NCBI GenBank assembly: GCA_009829735.1
Contig: CM020619.1
Location: 33,644,283 to 33,708,282, forward strand
Direction of reading: 5' to 3'
Origin: Pyropia yezoensis
Taxonomy: Eukaryota; Rhodophyta; Bangiophyceae; Bangiales; Bangiaceae
Length of the DNA: 64,000 bases
The position numbers were made by a program, and so were the translations under genes. Under the pieces are notes generated by a model. That model was not told the origin of the DNA, did not search any database, and worked only from the letters and a program-made list of their open reading frames with translations. The number at the start of each line of letters is the position of its first letter. Position 1 is the stretch's first letter. This document shows, one piece after another, positions 20,249-31,695 of this stretch.

Positions 20249-21473
20249 CTAGCGGCGGTCGCGGCCATAGCCAGTCACACCCCCGGGTGCGCGGCCGCGG
20301 ACCTCCACGGGCGTTGTCTGGACCACAACGTGGGGAAGGTTGCCCATGCCCAGCGCCTCGAGCATCTTCTTCGTGTCCGCGTCAATCTCAATGATGCCCG
20401 TGTCGACAGCAGACACCTCGGGCACAAAGTCCATGCGCCGCTCGCGCTCCTCCTCCTGCAACTTCAGGGAGATACCCCGGACGGGGCCCTTCTGGATGCG
20501 CGCCATCAAATGCTGTGGAGCGGAAGAGAGAACACCACCACGAGAGCATGCAACCACCGATACCATTCACACAGTACACCAAAAAGACAAGTTCCTCCAA
20601 CATACGGTGACACAAGAACATGTCAGATCCGCGTGTCCAAAGACGTCACAGCCACGCGAGTCTCCACGCCGCACTCCCAAGACATTCGGTTGAACACCGC
20701 GCGGGGTGCACAACACACGTCCGTGCCCGCGTGTCTTCATCGGACCCCCCTTAACCACCTAACGACGTACCGTTACGAACCCAGCAATCTTGTTGCGCAG
20801 ACGCTTGGATGGGATGATGGCAACCTCATCGCAGATGCGCTTGTTGGTCTGGAAATCGAGAGTCAGCCGAGAGTAGTACTTCTCGATGATTACCCGAGCG
20901 CTTTTCTTCACCGTCTTCGTGCGGACGCGACCCTGTGTACGTCAAAAAGCGCCAGATAAACGGCAACAGCGAGAGGAAGCAATGCGCACGCAAGAACGGT
21001 ACATACGTACAGTTACACACAGGGACAGGAGCAAACAACCCCACTCACTATACCTGTTAGCAAATCAGCTGCATGCCGCAGCACGGACAACCTCGATTAC
21101 ACAAGGGCCCGCGGTAGAGGCGACATCCACACCAATGCACAACCCGCCAGCCCCGGCACGGTCACCCCATCTAACAGCCAGGCCGCAGGCAAGACGACGG
21201 GCACTCGGAGTGGGTCTGAGGCCTCTCAATCCAGCGTCACGACGGCAGCGAGGCCTCTGCATCTTATACTGCACGTCCCAGCAACAAGCTCGGCAACCGC
21301 AGCACTTCGCAGCTCCGGAAGCCGTGACGGGGCAGATACTCGTCGCAAAGCTGACTGGTCCTGCCTGATCAAACGCGCGAGAAAGTTCGCAGCGCCGGAA
21401 AAACCAGTATTGCCGGCAAAACCAGCGTCGCTCCGTAGAGTACCTCCCTCTACCTAAAAACGTGACGTACCAT
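20249..21473 (-). CDS. RPS17: 40S ribosomal protein eS17, three exons
   Basis: A component of the small ribosomal subunit. Three exons, all phase 0: 21473-21471 (the ATG alone), 20932-20771 (54 codons) and 20512-20249 (87 codons plus stop), giving 142 residues; animal and fungal eS17 are about 135. Exon 2 begins [20 protein letters not shown] and ends NKIAGFVT; exon 3 begins [20 protein letters not shown] and includes [16 protein letters not shown]. All are close to the family consensus. Introns are 538 and 258 bases; both start GTACGT and end ACAG. The leader just upstream of the ATG is pyrimidine-rich (ccctctcttcctc), reminiscent of ribosomal-protein TOP leaders. The C-terminal tail ([17 protein letters not shown]) is more divergent, as in other lineages. 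It is convergent with the Ala-rich gene. Confidence 0.95.
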
Positions 21474-23035
21474 GTTGGCGACGAGGGTGCGTCAACGCAG
21501 ACCGCAAGATGCAAGCGGTGAGGAAGAGAGGGATAGAGACGCAGGGCCACCTTGGTCGTCTATCCGCGTAGCCGGGGTCGTCCACGACGGTGGGACGTGG
21601 GCGATCGGCGTCGTGCTCACCGATTGGCACGACGGTCGGCCCACGGGTTCCCATGCCCACGTGGCGATCGATATCTAACTATGATCTATTCGAGCGTTTC
21701 ATGTTGTTGACAGCTGTCAAGCACGGTCGAGGTTCTCGAAAACAATGTATCAATGTAATCCTAGTGAAGTTTTCACGGAGTTTCGAACAGCAACCCGTGT
21801 TCGAACACATCATGTCACGTCACTTCAGCGACACAGACCTGACCTACGGGCGCTGTACAACGACGCCGTCCTGGTGGACGAGCGCGTCACCGCTCGTTCT
21901 CCTCCTCAAAAGCTGCGGTGCTCACACTATCTCGACCGCACAGTTGGTTTCTAGCGTCTGGCCGAGGGGCACATCTCACCCCCCCCCCCACCGCACCTAC
22001 CCCCCCTCAGTAACAGCTACAAGGGCGCAAAGAGCATGGTGCGAAGCTTGGCTTCTCAATCATGCCTGACCAAGGAGTGGACCGGCGAGGATACCCGCAC
22101 GCTCAACGCTCACCATGCGTGACCATCCTGCTTGACAACCTGGCCATGCTATGCATCCTTTAAGGAGATGCTGGGGCGTGCTGCCAGACGTATGTTAAAC
22201 TCGTGGTAGTCACGGAGGTCAGTGACAATGGCCCATGCAGTCCAGAGTAAGTCACGTTTGCTTTTGAAAAACAGCCACTGGATAAATATACACACGTGTG
22301 GTGGCTCAATAAACGGAATACGAGGGGCAACTGCCCAACGGCCAGCCAGGTGGTTGTCCCCCCACGAAACTCCTGCCATGTCTCGATCATGCAGCATCGA
22401 TGGAACAGCGGTGGCCTGACGACCGCCGCCTCACCTCGGCCACGGAGGCGAACGCCCCGCTAGCCCCGAACTGTGTGCTCGCACCCGTGACACCAACAGC
22501 AGTCACGAACACCGGTGCTCACCGCATACGCATACGGATACACCTACGCAGCTTACCCAGGGCGAGTGCGTGACGGGCCGACACACCCACAAGCAGCACC
22601 ATACCCAGGCGCAGCATGCCCAAGCACAGGGTCGTGCGCGCTAGTCACCACGACATGTGCACCAGCACACCCCCGGCAACTGTCCCAGCGGCGAGCGGGC
22701 AGCAGCGGCGCCGCAGACATGACCAGCACACACGAGGCATCCAAAGCCCCAAGGTGCTGTCGAACGTGGCAGCGCGTTGTCACTGTGACGTGAAGAAATA
22801 AAAGAGATGCGCTGGGAACGGCCGCACGCCAGTTGCACAGGGACAGTCACAGCATGGCAATGGCGTTGCATCAGGCGCGGGCGCGCTCAGACCATGAAGT
22901 CGCAGCGGCGGGCGACCAGCAGCGTTTCGACCACTCCGTCACAGAAGCAATCTGCCGACGACCATTGAGAGAGCGCAGTAGCGACCGTTGGGCAGCAAGT
23001 CCAAGGCCCCATGACAAACACCACCCATTGTCCGC
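21474..23035. other. intergenic, no gene supported
   Basis: Less GC-rich than most of the window and without long homopolymers. It holds the eS17 promoter at its left end and the 3' region of the reverse gene at its right. An AATAAA on the forward strand at 22797-22802 has no forward gene to serve. Open frames are short and unrecognisable. Confidence 0.5.
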
Positions 23036-23845
23036 CTACATGGACATGACATGGGCAATGGGTCGTTGGAGCATCGGCTTGGGCCGCAGCCGGATTGGCT
23101 CCACGCGCGATGAGCCGCCTGCCGACACGGGTCGATCGTCAATAATACCAGCCACGCCCAGGAACCGAACCGACCGCACGCCCGCGTCACCGTCAAAGAG
23201 CGCAGGCATGGACGCCGACGGGGGGCCTCGTGGCGTTGCCGTCGCGGGGGCCGCTGTCCTACCTCTATACGTAGACGCCTTGCGCAGAGACGACAGCAGC
23301 GCTGGGGAAGAGGTGGCGGGGCAGGGTTCGTCTTCGGCCATCGAGCTGCGACTGCTGCTGCTGACGGACGACCCGGGTCCCCGGGCGCAGCCGTCACCGC
23401 CGCCCCTGTCGCCGCTTGCGCCATCACCGCTAACGTCAGCGACGGGGGCGGCGGCGGTGACGTCAGCGACAGGGGGGGCGGCGTTGACGACGCCACCGCC
23501 GCTGCCACCACCGCTGCCACTGGCAGGAACACCACCGCTGGCGTCACCGTCGACGTCACTGTTGACAAAGAGCCCCTTGAGCCGCATGGACCCGTGGACC
23601 GAGTCAAACGTGGCGGCCGTTGCGTCTTCTTCAGCCACCACAGGAGGAGCCTTCCGAGGTGGGGGCGCATCAGGGGGCAGCATAAAGTCGTCGCACGCTG
23701 CACGGCAGTGGTCACGCACCGACTGGCCGCCCCGGTTGCGCTTGGTGTTGGACCGCCGTGACAAGCGAGCAGATGGGCCCTCTACCTCATCCACATGACT
23801 CTTGACCGTTGGGTGGCTCATCATCTTCATGGCGAGGTTGCCCAT
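23036..23845 (-). CDS. hypothetical protein (269 aa)
   Basis: The ATG at 23845 has a good context (accATGg) and opens MGNLAMKMMSHPTVKSHVDE. A basic patch (ARLSRRSNTKRNRGG, residues about 26-40) could serve as a nuclear signal, followed by a small Cys-containing segment DHCRAACDDFMLPPDAPPP. The middle (about 95-160) is Ser/Gly/Asp-rich and disordered. The C-terminal part is ordered-looking again: SVRFLGVAGIIDDRP, then RVEPIRLRPKPMLQRPIAHV, then the stop at 23036. The codon composition and the mix at both ends support real coding; the forward-strand frame opposite is Thr/Ser/Pro-rich and looks like a shadow. I do not recognise the family, and there is no signal peptide or membrane segment. Its right neighbour is the ankyrin gene, pointing away. 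Confidence 0.6.
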   Translation of the reverse strand: MGNLAMKMMSHPTVKSHVDEVEGPSARLSRRSNTKRNRGGQSVRDHCRAACDDFMLPPDAPPPRKAPPVVAEEDATAATFDSVHGSMRLKGLFVNSDVDGDASGGVPASGSGGGSGGGVVNAAPPVADVTAAAPVADVSGDGASGDRGGGDGCARGPGSSVSSSSRSSMAEDEPCPATSSPALLSSLRKASTYRGRTAAPATATPRGPPSASMPALFDGDAGVRSVRFLGVAGIIDDRPVSAGGSSRVEPIRLRPKPMLQRPIAHVMSM

Positions 23846-26527
23846 GGTGAGGGGGAGGAGGGTAGAGAAAAATGGGATGGCAGAGAGACGTCAGAGCAGG
23901 ACAGTATCAATGTGTCGATGACGGGGTTTCCTGCAGAAGGGGGGGGGTGACGGTGAGGGGATGGATGAAGATTGGGTGGGAGGGTGGCGGACGTGGGGAA
24001 TGAAACAGGCGTATGGAGAGAGGAAGGAGAGACAAAAGAGCCATGCACGGTAGACGGCGGGGATGGGGCCGTGGGGGAGAGGAAGCACTGTGCAGCGAGT
24101 TTACTGCAAACACAGGGTCGTCGCGCAGTGGGCACGTGGAGCATCGTCGTCGCAGCCGCGACTACACCAGAGCAGTCGTCGCCCCCAGGGGGCGTCCGCC
24201 ACCTTGCCCCGCCACCACTCGGTGGATGTGAGGCCGTGGTGCGGCTGGGTTGGGGCGCGCAACGGGATTGCAGAGGGGGGGGGCATTGGGGCGTCCTGGC
24301 GCCAACCGCCTGGACGCGTTGCGCGAGGCCCCCGCTCCGCGAAAACCACTGCACCCGCTGCACTCTCTCGCGACCTCAAGAGTGATCCGCAAGGTCATTT
24401 CCTCCACGTGTCTCCCAAAATCGTCGCGGAAGACAGAGATTAAAATAGATATCTCGGAACACGAATGCTTTTCATGGAAAGTACGGTCCCCGCAGCGCAT
24501 CCGTGGACAGGCGCTCCTCAACGCCCACCCAGCTGGGCCCAGCCTGCCTGCAGGCACTGGGTCCCAGTGACCCGAGATTGCAGCCTGTGACGGCTGGGCC
24601 GTAGAACTGTGAGGCAGGGGGCGGTACAAGTTGCCGCGTCGGTAGTGGAGACAGAGAAAAAGCAAGCAAAGTGGGAGGATGGACACGGACTCGCCTTTCC
24701 TGGATGCCCCTGGTATAAACACACCTTGAGCTACCACTGTGAAGACCTGTGAGCACCCGGGCCGTCGAGCATGGCTCCAGAAGCTGGCGCTGGTATCTCG
24801 TTGCCTGCTACTGGCCACACAGATACGACGGCCTCATAGATGCGTCGGCCGCTCGACGGTAGAGGTGGCTTTGCAGTGCAGACAGCCACAATGCTGCCAA
24901 TGGGTCAGTAGGGGAGACACTCAAAAGGGAATTTCGAGGTCGCTCCCCCCCCGCCTCCTTCGTGGCCTGTCGCCTGCGCAGGCACAGTCGCACTTGGCTG
25001 GCACGCACGCCCACAGGAACCCGTTTTCAAAAACAACGCTCATTTTTACCTTTGGTACATCTTCCCCTGACTGCTGGCCAGCATTGGCCACCGCGCAGCT
25101 GCGAGACTGCAGTCTACCAGTTGGTGGCGGTTGTCCGCCGCCGCGCGCCACCTGCCTTGCAGCGACTGGTCCCCGACGCCCGACGGTGGCGGATGTGATG
25201 CAATAGTGACAGTGATTCAGTGAAAACTGACGGCACACTCCACTGACCTCAACTTTTTTGGTCGGTTTTTCTAAACAGTATGAATTGAGTAGAAATAAGT
25301 ACAATGTTTGATCGTGGACTTTCAAGTCGCGGAGACGGGAGCCAGCGTTTCTGCCAATCTTCGCAGCAAGAGACAAGAGAGACCAGCCTGCGTACACGTC
25401 GGGGGGCACGTCGGCGACAGACACCTCTGGGGGACGTGTGCAATCTTGACGGTAACGGCAAATCACGCGGAGTGCTCACTGCCCCGATTCTGACTCGCAT
25501 TCGTTGGGCAAGACAACCGTGACCAGGCCGACCTGTCATGTGCTCACCGCCCATGCTGTACATGTATGTATGTAGGAAGGTTCGCGGCCGAGCAGCGGGT
25601 GCACTGTATGACTGTTTGTATGTATGTACAGAACGAACATGTGTCACAACAAGAGGTGTCAGCTGCACCGTCATCGTGCTGGCTGAGTTCAGATGCAGAA
25701 CTGTCGAAGACTCGTGTGGTAGCTGGCAGCCCCGCCCCGCCCGATGATAACATCCTGACAAGTCAAGGCGCGGCGGGGCTGACACATTGTGTACCTAGGT
25801 ATGTACAGTACCTAGTGTGATTGAGCGCGTAGGCGGAAACAAAGCGCGGGTCCCCTCGTCAAGGTCTTCGCGGGGCCGCCCGGCCCCGCTCTTGCCTCGC
25901 CACCATACAAGCTTCGCGCCGCGACAGCGGCCACGCGCGCCGCGACAGCGGCGCGGGTCAGCGGCTGGCAGCGGCGCCACGCCCCCCCGCTGCAGCTATC
26001 CGTCGTGAGCGGCGGCGGGCACTCCCCCCCCGTTGGCCAACCGAGCGCCGTGCCGTCCCATCCTTGGCACATAAAAAACCCCTATTCGTCCCACCACGAC
26101 GAGTGGGGGAAACGCACGACGAGCTGCTGCGCTGGGCCGGTGGTCCCCCCTGCCCGCCGCCACGGCCGCTCCCCTCATCACGACCCCGCTGATCGGTGTA
26201 CGCCCTTCCTGCCCTCCCGGCAGCCACGCGCCCTCCAGGTGTCACCGCCCCCCGCAGCGGCGGCCGCGGTTGGCACGTCGCAGGTGCCAGGGGGTGGGCC
26301 GTTGGTGGCGGGCGGTTGACGGCCGGCTGCGCGGACGAACCGCCGCTAAGGGCAGGACCGGCAGAGTGGGGTGTGGCGTGGCCTGTGCGAGGTGGCCGGA
26401 GGGGAGGGGAGTGGAGTGAACGCGCGGCTTGGGGCGGTCGATAACGAGCGCGACGATCGTCGCAGCGCGTGCCCGCGCAAGGACGATTGGGGCGCCGCTT
26501 CTCCTCGACGCTGCAGGAGGCGGTGAC
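23846..26527. other. intergenic between divergent genes, no gene supported
   Basis: Carries the promoters of the 269-aa gene (left) and the ankyrin gene (right). Open frames of up to about 200 codons on both strands have no coherent content. Tetranucleotide TGTA/GTAT runs lie near 25556-25632. An inverted repeat around a GTACAGTAC word is at 25795-25815. A possible acceptor (cgctgCAG) ends at about 26515, just before the ankyrin ATG, so an upstream exon is possible. Confidence 0.5.
25795..25815. promoter_or_regulatory. perfect inverted repeat around a GTACAGTAC word
   Basis: Arms CTAGGTA (25795-25801) and TACCTAG (25809-25815) flank a 7-base spacer. The GTACAGTAC word is at 25803-25811, about 725 bp upstream of the ankyrin ATG at 26528. 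Confidence 0.35.
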
Positions 26528-29500
26528 ATGGAGGTGGTGGCGGCGCAAGTGGCCGCGAGCGCAGCCGTGGACGCGTCCGACGGGGATGAAATCATGCCGC
26601 TACACTACGCGGCCCTCAACGGGCACACTGAGGTGGTGGCGGCGCTGCTGGCAGCGAACGCGGCTGTGGACGATTCCGACTGGGATGAGAACACGCCGCT
26701 ACACTACGCGGCCCTCAATGGTCGCACGGAGGTGGCGGCGGCGCTGCTGGCCGCGCCACCGTAGATGCGACCAACGGGAGAGGCAACACACCTCTACACA
26801 ATGCGACCCAGAACGGCCACACAGAGGTGGTGGCGACGCTGCTGGCCGCGAGCGCGGCCGTGGACGCGCTGAACGGGAGAGGCAACACGCCGCTACACGT
26901 TGCTGCCCGGAAAGGTCTCACGGAGGTAGTGGCAGCGCTACTGGAAGCGAGCGCGGCCGTGGACACGTCTGACGTGAATGACAACACGCCGCTACACTTT
27001 GCGGCCTGGAAAGGTCACACGGAGGTGGTGACGGCGCTGCTGGCCGCGGGCGCCACCGTAGACGCAACGAACGAAATTGGCAACACGCCGCTACACTACG
27101 CAGCCCTCAACTGTCACACCGAGGCGGTGGCGACGCTGTTGGCCGCGAGCGCGGCCGTGGATGCAATCAGCGGAAGTGGCTACACGCCGCTGCACGTTGC
27201 AGCCATAAGCGGTCGCACGGGGGTGGTGGCTGCGCTGCTGGGCGCGAGTGCCACCGTTAATGCGACCAACGGGAGTGGCATCACGCCGCTACACGTTGCG
27301 GCCCGGAACGGTCACACGGAGGTGGTGGCGGCGCTGCTGGCCGCGAGCGCCGCCGCGGATGCGACCAGCGGGAGTGGCATCACGCCGCTACACTACGCGG
27401 CCTGGAACGGTCGCGCGGAGGTGGTGGCTGCGCTACTGGCTGCGAAAGCGACCGTGGACGCGCTTAATGGGATTGGCTACACGCCGCTTCACGACGCGGC
27501 CCTCAACGGTCACACTGAGGTGGTAGCGGCGCTCTTGGCCGCGGATGCGGCGGTGGACGCGTCCCGTGGGGATGGCTACACCCCGCTGCACGTTGCAGCT
27601 GGGAAAGGTCACACGGATGTAGTGGTGGCGCTGCTGGCTGCAGGCGCGGCTGTAGACGCAACCGACGGAGATGGACGCACGGCACTGCTTCGTGTGCTTT
27701 TTGCCGTCGAGAACAGAATAATCAGCCTCTCTTTAGTGGAGGGTGTCATCAAGGTCCTCTGTGGATGGGGCGCTCGCGTGCCGGCGCGCTACAGCTCCCG
27801 GTTCTCCCAGGTCGGCTCGCGCAGACACCTCGGGCGGTTGCTGGACGGCTCCCACCCATGGTCGGAGCAGGAGCGAGAGGCTGCCAAGGCCAAGTGGCGG
27901 GCGAGCGCCGCGCAGCTTACCCTCCAGGCGGCGACGCCCCCATCCGCCGCGGACCGCGCGCTTTCAGCCCTGAAGGAGGTGTACGCTGGCTTTGTGGCCG
28001 ACCCAGAGACGCTGACGCTGGGTAACCTGGATCAGGCCGTACCGGCGGGGCGCGTGGTGGACGTGCGTGGCCTGCGTTGCGCGCACCAGATACTGGTGTT
28101 TGCGGACCGCCTAGGGCTCTTTGCGCAGAGTTCGGCGGAGGAGACTGAGGCCCGCCAGCTCAGCGTCTACGAGCACGTCTACCTGCCAATTCTCGGCAGC
28201 CTCGAGCCGGTCGACCGACACTGTGTCGACTTGCTTGTCCGCCGCGCTGCTGAGCACAACCTCTTGGCAGCTCACCACGTATCCGAAATGATAACTGCGT
28301 TGTACCTCCACGCTACATTCCATTGCGAGCTGCGCCAGGTCAACCTGCGTTTGAACAATCTCGAGACGGCGGTGGATCACTTGGGGCAACACTTGTCGGA
28401 CACCATCCAGGGGCTGTGCGGGCTGCAGCGGCGCATCCAGGACAAGGAAGAGCGCGAGCAAAAGGTGGCGCTGGTCAAGTCGGCGGTCAAGCTCGGCGTG
28501 AGCCTTGCTCCCTTTATCGGTGGGGTGCTCAACGTCAGTGCCGACGTGGTAGCGGCCCTTGCCGAAGGCGCGTCAGGCGCGACGGCAATGTACCAGCTCC
28601 TAGCCGACCCCGCGGACGCTACAGCCGCGCTGAAGGTGATTCGGTGCGTACAAGATGAAGAGGAGTCGTTCACGACGGAGATGCAGGAGAGACTGGCAAA
28701 AATGCTGATCCCCTACCAGTCGCTGGAGGCGGTGGTGGAGGACCTGGAGTCGGCCGCAAAGGAGCTGGGGACAGACATTGGGCCCACGGCGAACGACGTG
28801 GCAGCCTCGTCTGCGGGCGTGGCAGAGAGCGTGGTGGTCGTGCCCCGGGAGGAGGCGGCGGACGAGGTCGCCGCCGCCCAGGCAGAGGCCGCGGAGGATC
28901 ACTGGAGCAAGCCCCAGGAGGTGCTGCTGGACGCGCTTGGGGAGCACACAGTGGACTGGGCAGCTGACCAGAGGCGCGGTGCCGCCGCGCGCCCCGTCCC
29001 GTCCGCGGCACTGACACTTTCTCCGTCGACGACTGGGAACGCGTCGCCATGCCCCACCGTGTCGCTGGATCGCCAGGCAGTCGCTACCGGCCCTGCCGCG
29101 GTGGGCGCCCCGCGGCCGACCCGCCGCAGCGAACGGCCGCGGCCCCGTGCGCACGAGTGTGGTGTGGCCGGCCCGGCTGCCCCGACGGCGGTGGTGGCAC
29201 TCACCCCCTCCCCCCCGCGGGCAGGGTACGCCGACTCTCCGGCAGAGAATTCTGTTCCGGAGGTTGTCCAAGCAGCAATCTTCCCAACGGTGGCTACGGG
29301 GAGCTGCACGCCGCGGTGCTTTGGTGCTCCCTTTTTCGCGGGCGTTGCCGACTGGCGCATCGATGCGGTGGTGGCCAAGTTGGTGGCCTACGTGGCTGGT
29401 AACTACCCCCGCGACGACCGCGATGCGTTTGCGGCGGCCGCCCGGGACGGCGCGGCGCACAACTTTATTGACGGCGCCGCCGTCGTGCGCTGCGAGGGTG

Positions 29501-29685
29501 CGGACGTTGCCAAGGTAGTCGCAGACCTCCTCGGCACCGTGTGGTGTGCCCGAAGCGGGACGGTGGTGTCGGTGCGGCGCTTCTTCGTGGACGCAAAGGC
29601 GTTTGCCCAGGAGGATGGTGAGGGGGGCGGCGGGGGACGGGGGGAGAGTCCACCGCTGCAGAGGGTGCCGCCCCGAGTTAAATAG
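26528..29685 (+). CDS. ankyrin-repeat protein with C-terminal coiled-coil and hydrophobic segment; frame broken once
   Basis: About eleven 33-residue ankyrin repeats (TPLHxAAxxGHTEVVAALLAA) span 26.58-27.69 kb, with an N-cap before them. The first ATG in the repeat frame is at 26528; coding-like residues continue just upstream (LLLDAAGGGD), so a 5' exon is possible. After the second full repeat, near 26750, about four bases are missing relative to the repeat unit and the array continues in another frame to 29685. That second frame has no ATG of its own near the array. Downstream lie a helical region, a coiled coil (LRQVNLRLNNLETAVDHLGQ, 28.33-28.47 kb), a hydrophobic helix (VKLGVSLAPFIGGVLNV, about 28.49-28.54 kb), acidic and Pro-rich linkers, and a compact end domain (29.32-29.62 kb). 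Ankyrin arrays bind proteins; the partner is unknown. It is either an assembly error or a recent pseudogene. Confidence 0.75.
26575..27690 (+). repeat. 99-base ankyrin repeat array
   Basis: Eleven units with strong DNA similarity (for example gaggtggtggcggcgctgct and acgccgctacac recurring each 99 bases). Such similarity favours unequal exchange and copy-number change. Confidence 0.85.
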
Positions 29686-30424
29686 GCTGGCGCCACCGCC
29701 GCAGGCAGGGGGGTCTAAGAGCTAGCAGCTGTATTCTTTTTATTTCTGCGCCCGTGAGCATTGAATTGTCATTGTGACGGCAACAGGATTTGCCGCCGAG
29801 ACCGGGGTGGCCGCCGTAGAAGGTGGGGCTGTAGACAAAGAAAGGCCGCCAGCGGAGAGTCGCCACCGCAGGAACGGGTTGGTTGCCACAGGGGGGGGGG
29901 GGGGAAGCGCCTCCAGCAGAGGGTGGCCGCCGCAGCGGGTACCCGGGTGGGGGTCGGCCACCGGTTGCGGGCGGTACCTCCCCCCCCTCGCCTCCTCGCG
30001 CGAGCGAGCCCCTACTTGAAGAACAGGGGCTAAGTTCAACGTTCGCCGCACCCCCACGGCCAGGCGCTCCTCCCCTCTGTGGGCCACCCACCCACCCACT
30101 CGTCCACTATACGCGATGCACGCGCACCCCCACTCTGCACCCCCACACCCCCGCACGCACACAGTTGAGCGGCAGCGGTGCTACCTGCCTGCGACCTTTG
30201 ACGGTCGCGGCGGGGCCATAATATCATGCACCCCCTGGACCCCCCACCACCACCACCAACGCACTACCCCCAGCCGGCCGGGGCGGCACACCCCACCGCG
30301 GCGGGTCGCCGACGCGGCGGCGGCGGCGCCGCACCCAACCCCAGATGGGCACCCATGCCGGGCACAGCCGCACGGGTTGGCCTCAGGCGTCGGTGGCCTG
30401 CCGCCCACAGTGCCGCTGCCGCCC
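29686..30424. other. intergenic between convergent genes, no gene supported
   Basis: 3' flanks of the ankyrin gene and of the reverse zinc-finger gene. A loose repeat (ggtggccgccg and variants) occurs at 29.80-29.95 kb. No protein recognised. Confidence 0.5.
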
Positions 30425-31401
30425 TCAGCGTCGCCACCGTCCGGGGGCCTTCCCCCCCCCGTGGACCACCCGGTGGTGGCGGGCCAGGCCGGCCACCCCC
30501 GCAAACGCCGCCGGGCAGGAGCTGCACGCGAACAGCCGCCCCGCCGCGGCCGCCCCGTGCGCGGCGGCCACGTGCGCCAGCAGCCCGTCGACGGGGGCGG
30601 CCAGGCAGGTCCACCCGCACAGCGGGCACCCGCCCACACCGTCGGGGGCCCGGCCCGCCGCTCGGCGCTCCCCCCCCCCACCGACGACAGCAGGGGCACC
30701 ACGTCCACCAGCGACTGCGGGAGGATGGCCGACGAGAAGCGCACCCGGCTGATGGTCGTCAGCGGCCGCCGCGCCGACGACGCCGTGCCCACGGGCACGT
30801 CGACAACCTGCCACCCCGCCCCGCCGGCCGACGGGTCAACGGGCAGGATGTCGTTGGCGGGGAAGGCCGCCTCCAGCCGCCGCGCCACCTCCCTTGTGCC
30901 GACGCCCTGCGCCCGGCCGGGGCCCACAAAGGGGGGGACCAGCTCTGCCAGGCCCACGCGGAGAAAGGGGCAGGGGGAGCGCGGCACCCGGTCCGTACCC
31001 CCCGACGCGGCATCCCCATCCCCGTCGCCGCCACGCACGGCGGCCACAGGGCCAAGCGCCGCTGCGGGCAGCTCATCGGCGGCGGCAAGTGCCCGCGGGG
31101 GGGAGGGGGGGGGCGGCAGCCGAGCAACCGCGCCCGCCGACGCGCCCGCCGTGGTAGGCCCAGCGGGTTCTGCAGCGGAGGCGGCCACGGTCGCCTCAGC
31201 AGTGGCTGTCGCCACAGCTGCTGCTGTCGGCGGCCGTCGGGGGGGGGTGACGGACGGGTGCGCTGGGCCCCCGCCAGGGGCACCACCACCTCCTCCTCCG
31301 TCTGCCGCCCCCACCAATGCCACCAACCCCGCGCCCGCCGCCGCCGCAACCGCCAGCCCCATCAACACCGCCGCCCCTGTCACCGCCGCTGCCGCCACCG
31401 C

Positions 31402-31435
<34 letters not shown>

Positions 31436-31695
31436 GCCAGCCGCGCCGCCGCCGCCCGTGCCGTCCACACCGCCAGTACAATCACCACCAGCCCAATCAC
31501 CACCTCCCAATCGACTGGCTGCTCCTCCCCCCCCACCGCCGCGGGCGGCCGCCCCCCCCCGCCATGCACGGCAGCCGCCACAGGCTGGCAGACCGGTTTG
31601 GCCGTCGGCTCGGGCGGGACACCACCGCTGCTGCCGCCACCGACGCTGCTGGCCAGAACAATGTCCCCCAACGCGGACGGCTCCCCGCCAGCCAT
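30425..31695 (-). CDS. zinc-finger protein with membrane-like helix, paralogue of the gene at 34704; one frame offset
   Basis: Read from a candidate ATG at 31695 (MAGGEPSALGDIVLASSVGG; further upstream starts are possible). A hydrophobic segment EVVIGLVVIVLAVWTARAAA could cross a membrane. Next come VTPPRRPPTAAA, Ala-rich sequence and the core PFLRVGLAELVPPFVGPGRA, closely matching its paralogue (PFLLVGLAELIPPFVGPARA). Near 30635 the match to the paralogue leaves this frame and continues in the next one with CPLCGWTCLAAPVDGLLAHV, then CSSCPAAFAGVAGLARHHRV: a Cys2His2-like pair. It stops at 30425. About 65 residues present in the paralogue before the core are absent here. The offset may be an assembly error or a real lesion. 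The family is unknown beyond the pair. Confidence 0.55.

Noticed and set aside
20029-20959. Continuation of the long forward frame from 15143 past 20028
   Set aside because: It runs antisense through eS17 exons; the coding frame of the large gene has already switched and ended at 20028.
24921-25466. 182-codon reverse open frame between the 269-aa gene and the ankyrin gene
   Set aside because: Mixed composition but no family match, no good start context and no support from neighbours.
26528-26764. First two ankyrin repeats as a separate small gene
   Set aside because: The array continues without loss of repeat phase in the next frame, so they are one locus.
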